Shown here piece after piece: positions 28,971-37,472 of a stretch of 54,953 nt of DNA. Position 1 is the first letter of the stretch; every line of letters starts with the position of its first letter. Position numbers and translations under genes: made by a program. The notes under the pieces were generated by a model. It made no database searches. It saw only the letters and a program-made list of their open reading frames with translations, and was not told the origin of the DNA. Source of the DNA: Glycomyces albidus (GTDB lineage: Bacteria > Actinomycetota > Actinomycetes > Mycobacteriales > Micromonosporaceae); contig NZ_WIAO01000031.1 of the NCBI RefSeq assembly GCF_009451885.1, forward strand, positions 1-54,953, in the 5' to 3' direction.

Positions 28971-29876
28971 TTACCCGTCTCTTCGGCTTGATTCGGGGAT
29001 CCGGGTGAGCTTGTCGGGGTTGGTGACCGAGTAGACGCCTTGCACGTGGTGCGTGGTTGGGGTGATGTCGAGGACCAGGACGGCGAAGGGTGCGTCGGCG
29101 GCGAAGAGCAGTGCGGACGGGTCGCCGTTGACTGAGCGGTACTGGACCTCGAAGCCGTCCGCGGCGTTCGCTCCGACCGATACCAGCAAATCTGCGACAG
29201 CATCGCGGCCGTGGACCGGTTGCAGGCTCGTGGCCGGGCCCTTGCCGCCGCCGTCGGTCCAGAGGGTCACCTCGGGCGCGAGCAGGTCCAGGAGCGCTTC
29301 GAGGTCGCCGCCGAGGGCGGCGGTGACGAATCGCTCGGTCACCTCCTGCTGGAGCCGGGCATCGACCCGGTAGCGGGACCGCCGGGCGTGGACGTGTTCA
29401 CGGGCGCGGTGCGCGAGCTGGCGCACCGCTTCGGGGGTGCGGTCGAGCATGTCGGCGATCTCGGTGTGCGGGTAGCCGAATGCCTCGTGCAGTACGAACA
29501 CGGCGCGCTCGGCGGGGCTGAGGGTCTCCAGCACGACCAGGAGTGCCACCGAGGCGGCGTCCGCCCGGGCCAGCGGGTCCGACTCACCGGTGACCACCGG
29601 TTCGGGCAGCCACTGGCCGACGTACGTCTCACGGCGGCGCTTGCTCACGGCCTGCTGTGCGAGCGCCTTGTTCACCGCGATCCGCACCAGGTAGGCGCGC
29701 GGCTGCTCGAGCCGGTCCCGGTCGACGCCGGCCCAGGACAGCCAGGTCTCCTGGAGCACGTCCTCGGTGTCGGCGACGCTGCCGAGCATGTTGTAGACGA
29801 CGGCGAACAGCAGCTCGCGGTGCTGGACGAAGCCTGCCGCGGCCGCGTCTTGGGCGGCGGTGTCGTGGTCGGTCAT
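28971..29876 (-). CDS. ECF41-type RNA polymerase sigma factor
   Basis: 301 aa from the ATG at 29876 after GAGAGGGA. Sigma region 2 (ELLFAVVYNMLGSVADTEDVLQETWLSW) and region 4 (LSPAERAVFVLHEAFGYPHTEIADMLDRTPEAVRQLAHRARE) are followed by a SnoaL/NTF2-like C-terminal domain of about 110 aa (LLDLLAPEVTLWTDGGGK). That layout defines ECF41, whose extra domain regulates activity without an anti-sigma factor. ECF41 genes usually control a neighbouring enzyme gene; the divergent amidohydrolase-cupin pair is the obvious candidate. Confidence 0.9.
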   Translation of the reverse strand: MTDHDTAAQDAAAAGFVQHRELLFAVVYNMLGSVADTEDVLQETWLSWAGVDRDRLEQPRAYLVRIAVNKALAQQAVSKRRRETYVGQWLPEPVVTGESDPLARADAASVALLVVLETLSPAERAVFVLHEAFGYPHTEIADMLDRTPEAVRQLAHRAREHVHARRSRYRVDARLQQEVTERFVTAALGGDLEALLDLLAPEVTLWTDGGGKGPATSLQPVHGRDAVADLLVSVGANAADGFEVQYRSVNGDPSALLFAADAPFAVLVLDITPTTHHVQGVYSVTNPDKLTRIPESSRRDG

Positions 29877-29925
29877 GGCGTCCCTCTCCGGTCGGTTCAC
29901 CAATGGAGATCTTCCCCGGTCCGCG

Positions 29926-29977
29926 GAACGTGACATCGCCGCGCCAAATGTGTCCATCGCCTCAAGGAGTCACGTTC
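29926..29977. promoter_or_regulatory. outward-facing GTCACGTTC elements in the ECF41 divergent promoter
   Basis: GTCACGTTC occurs on the minus strand at 29934-29926, facing the sigma gene, and on the plus strand at 29969-29977, facing the amidohydrolase, with GCGG following each. It resembles the TGTCACA-type -35 known for ECF41 promoters, so both transcripts may be driven by this sigma factor. The -10 elements were not resolved. Confidence 0.45.
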
Positions 29978-30047
29978 GCGGCCGCGCCGCGCCTCTTGTC
30001 AGTGCGAGTCGGGAAGTCCCCGGCTCAGAGAAAGCAGAGGAGATGCG

Positions 30048-31193
30048 ATGCGCACCTTGATCCGCGACGTCAACGTGTTCGACGGCGAGCGCGCACAATC
30101 CGCGAAAGACGTGCTCATCGACGGCGGCGTGATCGCCGAACCCGACGGGCGGGCCGTCGACGCGGTGGTCGAGGGCGCCGGGAAGACGCTGCTGCCGGGC
30201 CTGATCGACGCGCACACCCACGCGTTCGACGGCAATCTCGCCCAGGCGCTCGAATGGGGTGTAACCACCGAACTGGACATGTTCAGCCTGCCGCCGAACC
30301 TTGCCCGGCAGCGCGCTCTGGCCGCCGAGCGCGACGATGTGGCCGACATTCGCAGCTCAGGCACCCTCGCGACCGCGCCCGGCGGGCACCCGAGCCAGCT
30401 CATGGCCGCGCTCGGCGATGCGGCGGCGTTCGGTGATGCGGCGGCGTTCGGTGATGCGGTTGGACCGTTCCCGACGGTCGCCGGGGCGGGCGACGCCGAA
30501 GCGTTCGTCGCGCAGCGGCTGGCCGACGGCGTCGACTTTCTGAAGATCGTCATCGACGACGGCGCGGTGCACGGCACCAAACTGCCGGCGCTGGGGGTCG
30601 AAGCCGTCGCCGCGCTGACCGATGCCGCGCACGCGGCTGGGCTGCAGGTGATCGCGCACGCGATCACGGCCGCCGAGGTCGCGATCGCGCTCGACGCCGG
30701 GGTGGACGGGCTCGCGCACGTCTGGACCGATGCCGGTTCCGACACCGCCGCGCTGGCCAGGCGCGTCGCGGCGCAGGGCATGTTCGTGGCATCCACACTG
30801 GTGTACTTCGAGGTGATCAGCCGGCAGGGGTCGGCCGCGGCCGACCATGCGGTCCACGGGATCGGGGACGGAGCCGCGCAAGTGGCTCGGGCACTGCACG
30901 AGGCGGGAGTGCCACTGCTGGCGGGAACGGACGCCACTCCGTTCGCGCCGGTCCACGGCGAGAGCCTGCATCGCGAGCTCGAACTGCTCACACTGGCCGG
31001 TCTGACCGATGAGGAGGCCCTGGCTGCCGCGACGAGCGTTCCCGCCCGTCACTTCGGGCTGGCCGACCGCGGCCGGATCGCGGCGGGCCTTCGCGCGGAC
31101 CTGCTCCTGGTCGACGGCGATCCCATGCACGACATCACGGCAACACGCGCGATCGCCGCGGTCTGGCGCGGCGGCATCCGCCTGGACCGCTGA
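30048..31193 (+). CDS. metal-dependent amidohydrolase
   Basis: 381 aa, RBS GAGGAG upstream. Composite amidohydrolase fold: N-terminal beta sandwich (LIRDVNVFDGER), metal-binding His56 and His58 in GLIDAHTHAF, then FLKIVIDDG, VIAHAIT, GLAHVWTD and the late Asp in LLAGTDATPF, with a closing IAAGLRADLLLVDGDP. Substrates in this superfamily are varied (imidazolone, hydantoin, dipeptides), so the reaction cannot be named. An 18-bp tandem repeat (30417-30458) adds GDAAAF units before the barrel. Followed at 27 bp by a cupin gene. Confidence 0.85.
   Translation: MRTLIRDVNVFDGERAQSAKDVLIDGGVIAEPDGRAVDAVVEGAGKTLLPGLIDAHTHAFDGNLAQALEWGVTTELDMFSLPPNLARQRALAAERDDVADIRSSGTLATAPGGHPSQLMAALGDAAAFGDAAAFGDAVGPFPTVAGAGDAEAFVAQRLADGVDFLKIVIDDGAVHGTKLPALGVEAVAALTDAAHAAGLQVIAHAITAAEVAIALDAGVDGLAHVWTDAGSDTAALARRVAAQGMFVASTLVYFEVISRQGSAAADHAVHGIGDGAAQVARALHEAGVPLLAGTDATPFAPVHGESLHRELELLTLAGLTDEEALAAATSVPARHFGLADRGRIAAGLRADLLLVDGDPMHDITATRAIAAVWRGGIRLDR
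30417..30458 (+). repeat. in-frame 18-bp tandem repeat in the amidohydrolase gene
   Basis: Two full copies and a partial copy of GATGCGGCGGCGTTCGGT, encoding GDAAAFGDAAAFGDA. Frame is kept. Confidence 0.8.
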
Positions 31194-31220
31194 ATTCATC
31201 CTGATTGAAAGGACTCCCCC

Positions 31221-31730
31221 ATGTCACTGTTCAACACCGACGGCAGCCGTGCGCTGCATACCAAAGCAGGCGACGCCGAAACGCTCGCCGTCGGCGCCAC
31301 CGAGATTCGGTTGCTGGCCGACGCCGACGACACCGGTGGTGTCGTCAACGCGAACCGGACCCTCATCGCACCCGGCGGCACGGGCGCGCCGCCGCACTTT
31401 CACACCAGTTCGGCAGAGCTCTTTTTCGTGCTCGGCGGGTCGCTGCGCACCCTGGCGGGCGAGCAGGTGCTCACCCTTGACGAAGGGGACTTCCTCATGG
31501 TGCCACGCGGCATGCCGCACGCATTCGAAGCCGTGGACGGGGTCGCTGCCGACGTCCTCATCCTGTTCACCCCTGCCATCCCCCAGCGGTTCGAATACTT
31601 CCGCCTAGGTGAGCGGGTGGTCAAGGGGCAGGCGAGTCCACAGGAGATCCTCGCTTCGCAGGACCGGTTCGACAACCATTTCATCGACAGCCCGCACTGG
31701 CTGAATACGGCCGGCCGTGGTCGGTCGTGA
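31221..31730 (+). CDS. cupin-domain protein
   Basis: 169 aa, RBS GAAAGGA. A single cupin barrel: PPHFHTSSAELFFVLGG (metal ligands His, His, Glu) and the second motif FLMVPRGMPHAFEA (His). Such small cupins are often dioxygenases, isomerases or sensors. It follows the amidohydrolase by 27 bp and is probably co-transcribed under the ECF41 factor. Confidence 0.85.
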   Translation: MSLFNTDGSRALHTKAGDAETLAVGATEIRLLADADDTGGVVNANRTLIAPGGTGAPPHFHTSSAELFFVLGGSLRTLAGEQVLTLDEGDFLMVPRGMPHAFEAVDGVAADVLILFTPAIPQRFEYFRLGERVVKGQASPQEILASQDRFDNHFIDSPHWLNTAGRGRS

Positions 31731-31928
31731 CGGATGCGCCGGAGGAGTTGACCGCCGATCTCGTCGGCCACAAACCCGCCACCGCCGACGCCTCTGACCT
31801 CCAATCGGCAGGTCAGCCCGTCAGCGCCATCCTGATCCAACTCCCGGTACCTGTGCGGCACGACCGAGGTCGACCGTGGACCCCGGAGACCGGGCAGGCC
31901 AGCCGGTCGATAAACCGGAGGTCGAAGA
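31731..31928. other. short region after the cupin gene, doubtful ORF
   Basis: A 70-aa frame (31727-31939) starts in the cupin stop (GTGA) and contains GQPVSAILIQLPVPVRHD. It could be a small coupled gene or IS-flanking sequence. I do not assign a function. Confidence 0.3.
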
Positions 31929-32749
31929 CTGTCCGCTGAACCGAGCGCGGTCAAGCCATGGGAAATCGACGACGCGCTGTGGGACCGGATTGAGGCCCTG
32001 CTACCACGACACCGGCCGTGCAAGGTGGACCGGTCCCACTCGATGACCGCAAATGTCTCCAAGGCGTCCTATTCGTGCTGTATACCGGCATCGCGTGGCG
32101 GCACCTGCCGCCCGAGCTCGGCTTCGGATCTGGCGTGACCTGCTGGCGCAGGTTCCGGCGTTGGACCGAAGCCGGAGTCTGGAACCAACTGCACCGGATC
32201 ATGCTCGCCGAACTACACCGGGCCGGACGGATCGACTGGTCCACCGCATGTCTGGACGCCTCCCATCTCAAGGCGAAGAAGGGCGGCGATCACACCGGGC
32301 CCTCCCCGGTCGACCGCGGAAAGACCGGCACAAAGCATCACATCGCCTGTGACAGTTCCGGAATCCCACTGGCGGTGATCATCACCGGCGGGAACGTGCC
32401 CGACATCAGCACGGCAGTTGACCTGGTCGAGTCCATCCCCCCAGTAGCGGGAAGGGTAGGCCATCCACGCCGCAGGCCCGAGACCATCCTGACCGACGGC
32501 GGCTATGACTCCCGATCGTTTCGAGACTGGTTGCGTTCCAAACAGATCGAGCCTGTCATTCCGCAGCGGGGCCGCAAGCGCATCATCGGGCTCGGCCGCA
32601 TTCGTTGGGTGGTCGAGCAAACCATCGCCCACTTCCATCAGTTCAGAAGACTCGCGACCCGCTGGGAACGACTCGCCCACCTGCATCACGGCTTCACCAA
32701 ACTTGCCGCCGCCCTCATCTGCTGGAGACGCCTAATCCACACGACTTGA
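31929..32749 (+). pseudogene. IS5-family transposase with a frameshift near its N-terminus
   Basis: The first part (KPWEIDDALWDRIEALLPRHRP) is in one frame with no ATG or GTG (only CTG at 31929). Near 32015 the reading moves by -1 to VPLDDRKCLQGVLFVLYTGIAWRHLP and stays open to 32749. The DDE residues are present (ACLDASHLKAKKGG; LTDGGYDSRSFR; IRWVVEQTIAHFHQFRRL). Some IS5 relatives use programmed frameshifting, so activity is not excluded. The right end, ACTTGAAACGAGCTCTTAG, abuts the next gene. I could not find the left inverted repeat. Confidence 0.75.
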
Positions 32750-32758
32750 AACGAGCTC

Positions 32759-33385
32759 TTAGGGTTCGAGGTCGTATCGGGAGTCATGATCCGTCTGGTC
32801 TTCGTCGACCGCTTCGCGCATCGCTTCGATCTTGGCTTCGAGGGCCTTGCGCTCGGCGCCGTCAAGCGCCCCGGCCCTGGCGGTGGACTGGTCGATGATG
32901 TCCGGGTACTTCGGTGCGAGAAACCAGAGCAGGTCAAGCAGCGCAGGGCTTGCCAACGGGGTTGTTTGCTGGAGGTCGCGGAGGTAGAGATCCTTGTGTT
33001 CGTACAGCTCACGGAACACCGCTTGCCACATGGTCACCCGTTCGCCGGTCTCGGGATCGGTCATCTCGAGTTCAGTCCGCGATGAAGTGAGCACCTCGAG
33101 TAGTTCATAAAGCAGGTCGGGCTTGACCGCCAAGTCCATCGCAAGGAGGCGGTTGACGGTGCGGACCGTCGGCAGGGTTAGCTCGCTCATGGTGCCCTGC
33201 AGGCAGATGTGATTGACGAGTCCAGAGCAGTAGTACCGCTCTTCCTGAGGGAGCCGCCGGTCCAACGCGATCCGCAGCAAGGGCTCGCTCAGATCGACGG
33301 CGGCGCCAAGTGGGTCAGGGAATTTCTTCCAGGGCACCGAGTCGACGACGCTGCGAATCCTCGCGATTCGCGTCTGCTGGTCCAT
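32759..33385 (-). CDS. hypothetical helical protein, 3' end set by an IS
   Basis: 208 aa, largely alpha-helical (YYCSGLVNHICLQGTMSEL, LLYELLEVLTSSRTELE), HEAT-like in character, no TM. Its TAA stop (32761-32759) is part of the CTAAGAG end of the IS5-type element, so the last residues are probably not native. RBS weak. Function unknown; small helical proteins like this include immunity proteins of polymorphic toxins, which is only a guess. Confidence 0.55.
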   Translation of the reverse strand: MDQQTRIARIRSVVDSVPWKKFPDPLGAAVDLSEPLLRIALDRRLPQEERYYCSGLVNHICLQGTMSELTLPTVRTVNRLLAMDLAVKPDLLYELLEVLTSSRTELEMTDPETGERVTMWQAVFRELYEHKDLYLRDLQQTTPLASPALLDLLWFLAPKYPDIIDQSTARAGALDGAERKALEAKIEAMREAVDEDQTDHDSRYDLEP

Positions 33386-33767
33386 AGGCTGTCATGCTAG
33401 TGCCGCGAGACGACGCCTTCGATAGTGGCTTTCTCTGGCCTGGTGCTGTTTTCGTCGCCTCCACCGTGACCAGGCAAGCATTCGCTCGTTATCCGGTTGG
33501 GGCGCAAGGACAAGCGCGTAGAACAGTCGCCGGAGTTCGGGGACGGTCAACGGAATGCCCTCCTCTCCCGAATCCGAGACACCCCCTAAGCCCGCAGCCG
33601 CAACTGCTGAGTCCTCAAGTCAAGTGTCGCAGCAGTATTAGAGCGCGTCTCAGTTGGTGCCGTCGAGTTCAGCGAAGATGCTGCTGTGCGGGGGCACCTG
33701 GTCGGCTTCCGGAATGGTTTCGTGGCCGTTCAGGTGGGCGTTTACACGGTGTGGCTGGAACTACGGG
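33386..33767. other. intergenic with an IS end scar
   Basis: 380 bp without a convincing gene. TTAGAGCGCGTCTCAGTTG (33638-33656) resembles the 20-bp IS end CTAAGAGCTTGTCTCAGTTG at 37424-37443, so it is a leftover IS terminus. Confidence 0.5.
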
Positions 33768-34559
33768 TCACCACCACCGGATGCCGGTCAAGTCGGCGAG
33801 TGCGGTCTCAGGGTCGGTCTGTGATCGATGGTGCCGTATGAGGCGGATGCCGATGGGGGCGAGCACGGCGCAGACGGCGGCCGCGGCGGTCACGTCGAGC
33901 AGGTGTGATTCCTTCAGCACACCCACCCAGAGCCAGCCGCCCCAGATCAATACGGCGCAGCGTGCGGCACCGAGGACGCGCGACCGGTAGGCGGCGAGGG
34001 CCAACAGCACGATTCCGAGGTACTGCCCGGCCGCGCACCACACCGGAATCCTCCACGGCCCGTATGCGAGCGTCTGGTAGGACTCCATCGCGAAGTCCGT
34101 GGCCGTCTCCGGTCCATACATGTCCACCATCGCGAACACGGCGGTCTCCGCCCCGGCGTGGAAGAACCGGCCGAGCAGCGAGGCGATCAGCAGCGCCGCT
34201 CCCCAGCCCGCCAACCGCGGCGACGCGACCGCCGCGATCCGACCGAGGACCGCATAGGTTCCGAACAGGGCGACGGCGCCCAGGAGAAAGACCGCGTACC
34301 CGTTTGCGACCAGCTCCGGGTCCGCCGCGTACATCGCCAGCTCTCTCGGCGCCGCGAACGGTTGCGTCTCGAGCGCCTCGGCGCGGCCGGCCGGGGGCAG
34401 CCCCATCTGGCCCGGCAGGTACCGCAACAGCAAACCGAGACACCACAGCAGCGGGCCGATGATCAGGATCGCCCCGGTGATCAAAGGCCCGGGGAACCAT
34501 ATGTCAGTGCGAGCGGGACCGGGGTTGAGCCAGGCGCGAACGGCCTCATGTTTTCTCAT
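33768..34559 (-). CDS. multi-pass membrane protein, family unknown
   Basis: 263 aa with about six TM helices (ITGAILIIGPLLWCLGLLLRYL, GYAVFLLGAVALFGTYAVL, WGAALLIASLLGRFF, LGIVLLALAAY, VTAAAAVCAVLAPIGIRLI). No recognised motif. It is divergent from the two-component system 130 bp away, so it may be that system's target; this is inference from position. Confidence 0.65.
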   Translation of the reverse strand: MRKHEAVRAWLNPGPARTDIWFPGPLITGAILIIGPLLWCLGLLLRYLPGQMGLPPAGRAEALETQPFAAPRELAMYAADPELVANGYAVFLLGAVALFGTYAVLGRIAAVASPRLAGWGAALLIASLLGRFFHAGAETAVFAMVDMYGPETATDFAMESYQTLAYGPWRIPVWCAAGQYLGIVLLALAAYRSRVLGAARCAVLIWGGWLWVGVLKESHLLDVTAAAAVCAVLAPIGIRLIRHHRSQTDPETALADLTGIRWW

Positions 34560-34676
34560 AGCACCAGCGTTGTCACCCTGCGGCGCTGCGGCATCGGGCG
34601 ATCGATCCGGTGAGTGGTCTCTTTCGTAGAGGGTCGGCCCGTCCTCGAGAAGGAGGGCGCCAGGGGCGCGCGGGGC

Positions 34677-34688
34677 TACGATCGCCGC
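34677..34688 (+). promoter_or_regulatory. possible leaderless promoter of the two-component genes
   Basis: TACGAT (34677-34682) lies 6 nt before the ATG at 34689 and no RBS is seen, the arrangement typical of actinobacterial leaderless transcripts. The -35 is weak. Confidence 0.35.
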
Positions 34689-35882
34689 ATGGGGATGATC
34701 AGGACACCGCAGGACCTGTCCGTCCAGGCGGGGTCAGCGGTGCTGGCCGGGCTGGTCGTCCTCGGTGCGGGCCTGCTCGAGGGCGCCCCGGGACCGAGCG
34801 GGTACCTGTCGGCGCTGACCGGACTGGCCGACCGGCCCACTGCCGCGGCGCTGCTGGCCGCGGCCGCAGGAGTCGCCTTCTGGCGCGCACCGGTCTCCCG
34901 CGCCCCCCTGACGACATTGACGCTGATCGCGCCCCTGTTCGACGCTCTCGCAGCCGGGGCCTGCCTGGCACTGGCCGCGTTCGCATTCGCGCGCTACGAC
35001 GACCGCGTCCGGCCGCGGGCCTGGTTCCTGATCGCGGCCACAGTCTGGGCGCTCGCACCCGCCGCCGCAGGCCTGGTCGCCGGGACGGGCACGCTCCGCG
35101 GTTCCGGCCCCAGCATTATCGGCGGCGTCGCGTACGTGTGGGCGCCTTTCGCGTTGGGACTGTGGCTCGCGGCGCGGCAACAGGTGTTGGATCAGATGCG
35201 CGACCGGGCCGAGCAGCTCAAGCGGGAGCGGAAGATCGTCGCCGATCAGGCGCGAGCGCGCGAGAGGACTCGGATCGCGCACGACATGCACGATGTCGTC
35301 GCGCACCGCGTCTCGCTGATGGTGCTGCACGCCGGCGCGCTCGAGGTGAACACTCACGATGCGGCCGCGGCCGAATCCGCCGAGCTGATCCGCACCGTCG
35401 GCGTCGAGGCGCTGGCGGAACTGCGCACCGTCCTCGGCCTGCTGCATGGGGACCGCACCGAGTCGCGGCCCCCGGAAACGCCGACGCTCGACAACCTTGT
35501 CCAGGACTCGGTCCACGCTGGCCTGCCGGTGCGGCTGCACCGCACCGGACTGCCGCTCCACGACCTGCCGCCGCACCTCGAGCGGACGGTGTATCGGGCG
35601 GTGCGCGAAGCGCTGACCAACATCCACAAGCACGCGGGGCCGGTGCCGTGCAGCATCGAACTCCACACCGACCCGCACCGCATCCTGCTGCGCGTACGCA
35701 ACGCCCCGCCTCGCGACCGGCCGGACCTGCCCGGAACCGGGACCGGGCTCATCGCCCTCCGAGAAGCGGTGACGCTCTTCGGCGGCAAGATGACCGCCGG
35801 TCCCTGCGACGACGGCGGCTACGAGCTTCACGTCGACCTCCCCCTCGCGAGCCGGGGGCGCTCAGCGGCGGGAGCAGCATGA
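34689..35882 (+). CDS. NarL-type sensor histidine kinase
   Basis: 397 aa. Residues 10-165 hold about five or six TM helices. HisKA_3 dimerisation follows, with phospho-acceptor His201 in RIAHDMHDVVAHRVS. A HATPase_c domain comes next (VYRAVREALTNIHKHAG; GTGTGLIALREAVTLFGG). There is no large extracytoplasmic sensor, so the signal is probably sensed in the membrane. The stop overlaps the start of the response regulator by 4 bp. Confidence 0.9.
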   Translation: MGMIRTPQDLSVQAGSAVLAGLVVLGAGLLEGAPGPSGYLSALTGLADRPTAAALLAAAAGVAFWRAPVSRAPLTTLTLIAPLFDALAAGACLALAAFAFARYDDRVRPRAWFLIAATVWALAPAAAGLVAGTGTLRGSGPSIIGGVAYVWAPFALGLWLAARQQVLDQMRDRAEQLKRERKIVADQARARERTRIAHDMHDVVAHRVSLMVLHAGALEVNTHDAAAAESAELIRTVGVEALAELRTVLGLLHGDRTESRPPETPTLDNLVQDSVHAGLPVRLHRTGLPLHDLPPHLERTVYRAVREALTNIHKHAGPVPCSIELHTDPHRILLRVRNAPPRDRPDLPGTGTGLIALREAVTLFGGKMTAGPCDDGGYELHVDLPLASRGRSAAGAA

Positions 35883-36523
35883 TCCGGGTGGTGGTGGCCG
35901 ATGACGAAGCACTAGTACGCGCAGGCATCAAAATGGTCCTACAACCGGCTTCCGACATCGAAGTGGTCGCCGAGGCCGCCAACGGCCGCGAAGCGGTCGC
36001 CGCGGCAACCGCGCACCGCCCGGACGTGGTGCTCATGGACGTCCGCATGCCCGCCATGGACGGCCTGGCCGCCCTCCGCGAACTCAAACGCAGAACCTCA
36101 CCGTCGAAAGTGGTCATGCTGACGACCTTCGACATCGACGACTACGTCCACAGCGCCCTCGTCGAAGGCGCAGCCGGTTTCCTGCTCAAGGACACTCCGC
36201 CCCGCCAACTGACCGACGCCGTGCGGCGTGTGGCAGCCGGAGACGCCATGCTGAGCCCCGAGGTAACGCAGCGGCTCGTCGAGGCGTACATCCGGCGGAC
36301 ACCGCGCACCGCCCTGGCCGCGAGGCACCGCCTGGCGGTCCTGACCGACCGAGAGCGAGCCGTAGCCTTCGAAGTGGCAGAAGGGAAATCGAACGCGCAG
36401 ATCGGCCGCGCGCTCGGGATGACCGAGACGACCGTGAAAGCGCATGTCAGCCGCACCCTGACCAAACTCGGACTGGAGAACCGAGTGCAGATAGCACTGC
36501 TCGTCCGCGACACCGACCTGTAA
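35879..36523 (+). CDS. NarL/FixJ-type response regulator
   Basis: 214 aa. Receiver domain with Asp8/Asp9, phospho-acceptor Asp54 in LMDVRMP, Thr82-Thr83 and Lys104. The C-terminal LuxR-type HTH is at about 150-214 (LTDRERAVAFEVAEGKSNAQIGRALGMTETTVKAHVSRTLTKLGL). Translationally coupled to the kinase (ATGA). A GGCACC/GGTGCC hairpin at 36543 lies just downstream, without a T run. Confidence 0.92.
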   Translation: MIRVVVADDEALVRAGIKMVLQPASDIEVVAEAANGREAVAAATAHRPDVVLMDVRMPAMDGLAALRELKRRTSPSKVVMLTTFDIDDYVHSALVEGAAGFLLKDTPPRQLTDAVRRVAAGDAMLSPEVTQRLVEAYIRRTPRTALAARHRLAVLTDRERAVAFEVAEGKSNAQIGRALGMTETTVKAHVSRTLTKLGLENRVQIALLVRDTDL

Positions 36524-36895
36524 ACCGGAGACCCTCGCCAGCCGGCACCGTCGGTGCCAATCCACCCCACCGACCTGGTAGAGGTCGCGTGTGAACAAAT
36601 ACGCCAAGCGCCTAAAAGCTGTCCCGTTATTGAGGTCAGGAAACCCCGTAGTGGTGCCGACCGGGTGCTGGGCGCGCTCGCGGCATGGAATAGCAGCGAC
36701 TCGACCGGCCGGGCAACCCTGGAACGGCGGAGTGTATTGAAGTGAGGCTGTCGCTTGCGAACGGGACCTGTCCCGGGACGATCTGTCCGAGGGCGGTGGT
36801 CGGGTGGTTGCTCGCATCTGCGGGTGGTGACCGGTGAAGTGGTGTGGGCTGAGGCCGGCCCGATCGACTATCTCGCGATCTGCGTTCCATCGTGC
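36524..36895. other. intergenic with an IS left-end scar
   Basis: GTGAACAAATACGCCAAGCG (36590-36609) parallels the start of the IS5 transposase at 37473 (GTGGACGAGTTCGCCAAACG). It breaks off into CTAAAAGCTGTCCCGT (36612-36627), an end-like sequence repeated as CTAAAGCCTGTCCCGT at 37403. So an IS was cut by another. No gene otherwise. Confidence 0.5.
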
Positions 36896-37375
36896 TCAGG
36901 CGCCGCTGAGGCGCGGGCTGCCCGCCCGCCAGTGGCCCTTTCTCCGCTTCCCGGTGGGGTCGGTCAGTCGGATGCCGTCCTCGATCCGCCACAGCCACCA
37001 TGCGATCGGGGTGACCGGAAGGCTGAGCAGGAACGCGATGAGCACGACCGCCTCCACCGTGCCGGGCAGCGGCAAATGGACAAACCCGCCGAGCGCCACG
37101 GTCGCGGCGACGACGGCCGATCCGGTCAACGCGGTGGTCAAATACCGTTTCCTGATCTGCTTCGTCCGCTCGACGCTGTCGAGCCGCAGCATGAGGTCCT
37201 TGCCGCATGCGGGGCACCGCAGATCGAAGCGCCTCTGCCCCCTGGCCGGGCGCGTGAAGTGGAAGTCGAACAGGTAGTAATGGCTGGTGTAGCGCCAGTA
37301 CACGAACAGGTCGAGCGTGTGCTCGTGGATCTGGTGCCCGAGCTTGATCGCGATTTTCCTGCGCAACGGCTGCAT
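36896..37375 (-). CDS. two-TM membrane protein with a Cys pair
   Basis: 159 aa, strong RBS AAGGAGG before the ATG at 37375. A cytoplasmic N-terminal half with CPACG (half a zinc ribbon) is followed by two TM helices (YLTTALTGSAVVAATVALGG and VEAVVLIAFLLSLPVTPIAWWLW) and a basic tail. It sits between two direct IS-end-like sequences (36612 and 37403), so it may have arrived with an IS. Function unknown. Confidence 0.65.
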   Translation of the reverse strand: MQPLRRKIAIKLGHQIHEHTLDLFVYWRYTSHYYLFDFHFTRPARGQRRFDLRCPACGKDLMLRLDSVERTKQIRKRYLTTALTGSAVVAATVALGGFVHLPLPGTVEAVVLIAFLLSLPVTPIAWWLWRIEDGIRLTDPTGKRRKGHWRAGSPRLSGA

Positions 37376-37472
37376 CCGGCCCTCCTTGCCCTCCCGCCGG
37401 CCCTAAAGCCTGTCCCGTCCAGGCTAAGAGCTTGTCTCAGTTGATGTGCAGGGGGTCTGGTATAGATCTGGT

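Noticed and set aside
31727..31939. 70-aa gene coupled to the cupin gene
   Set aside because: Overlapping start is suggestive, but composition is ambiguous and no family is recognised; left as doubtful.
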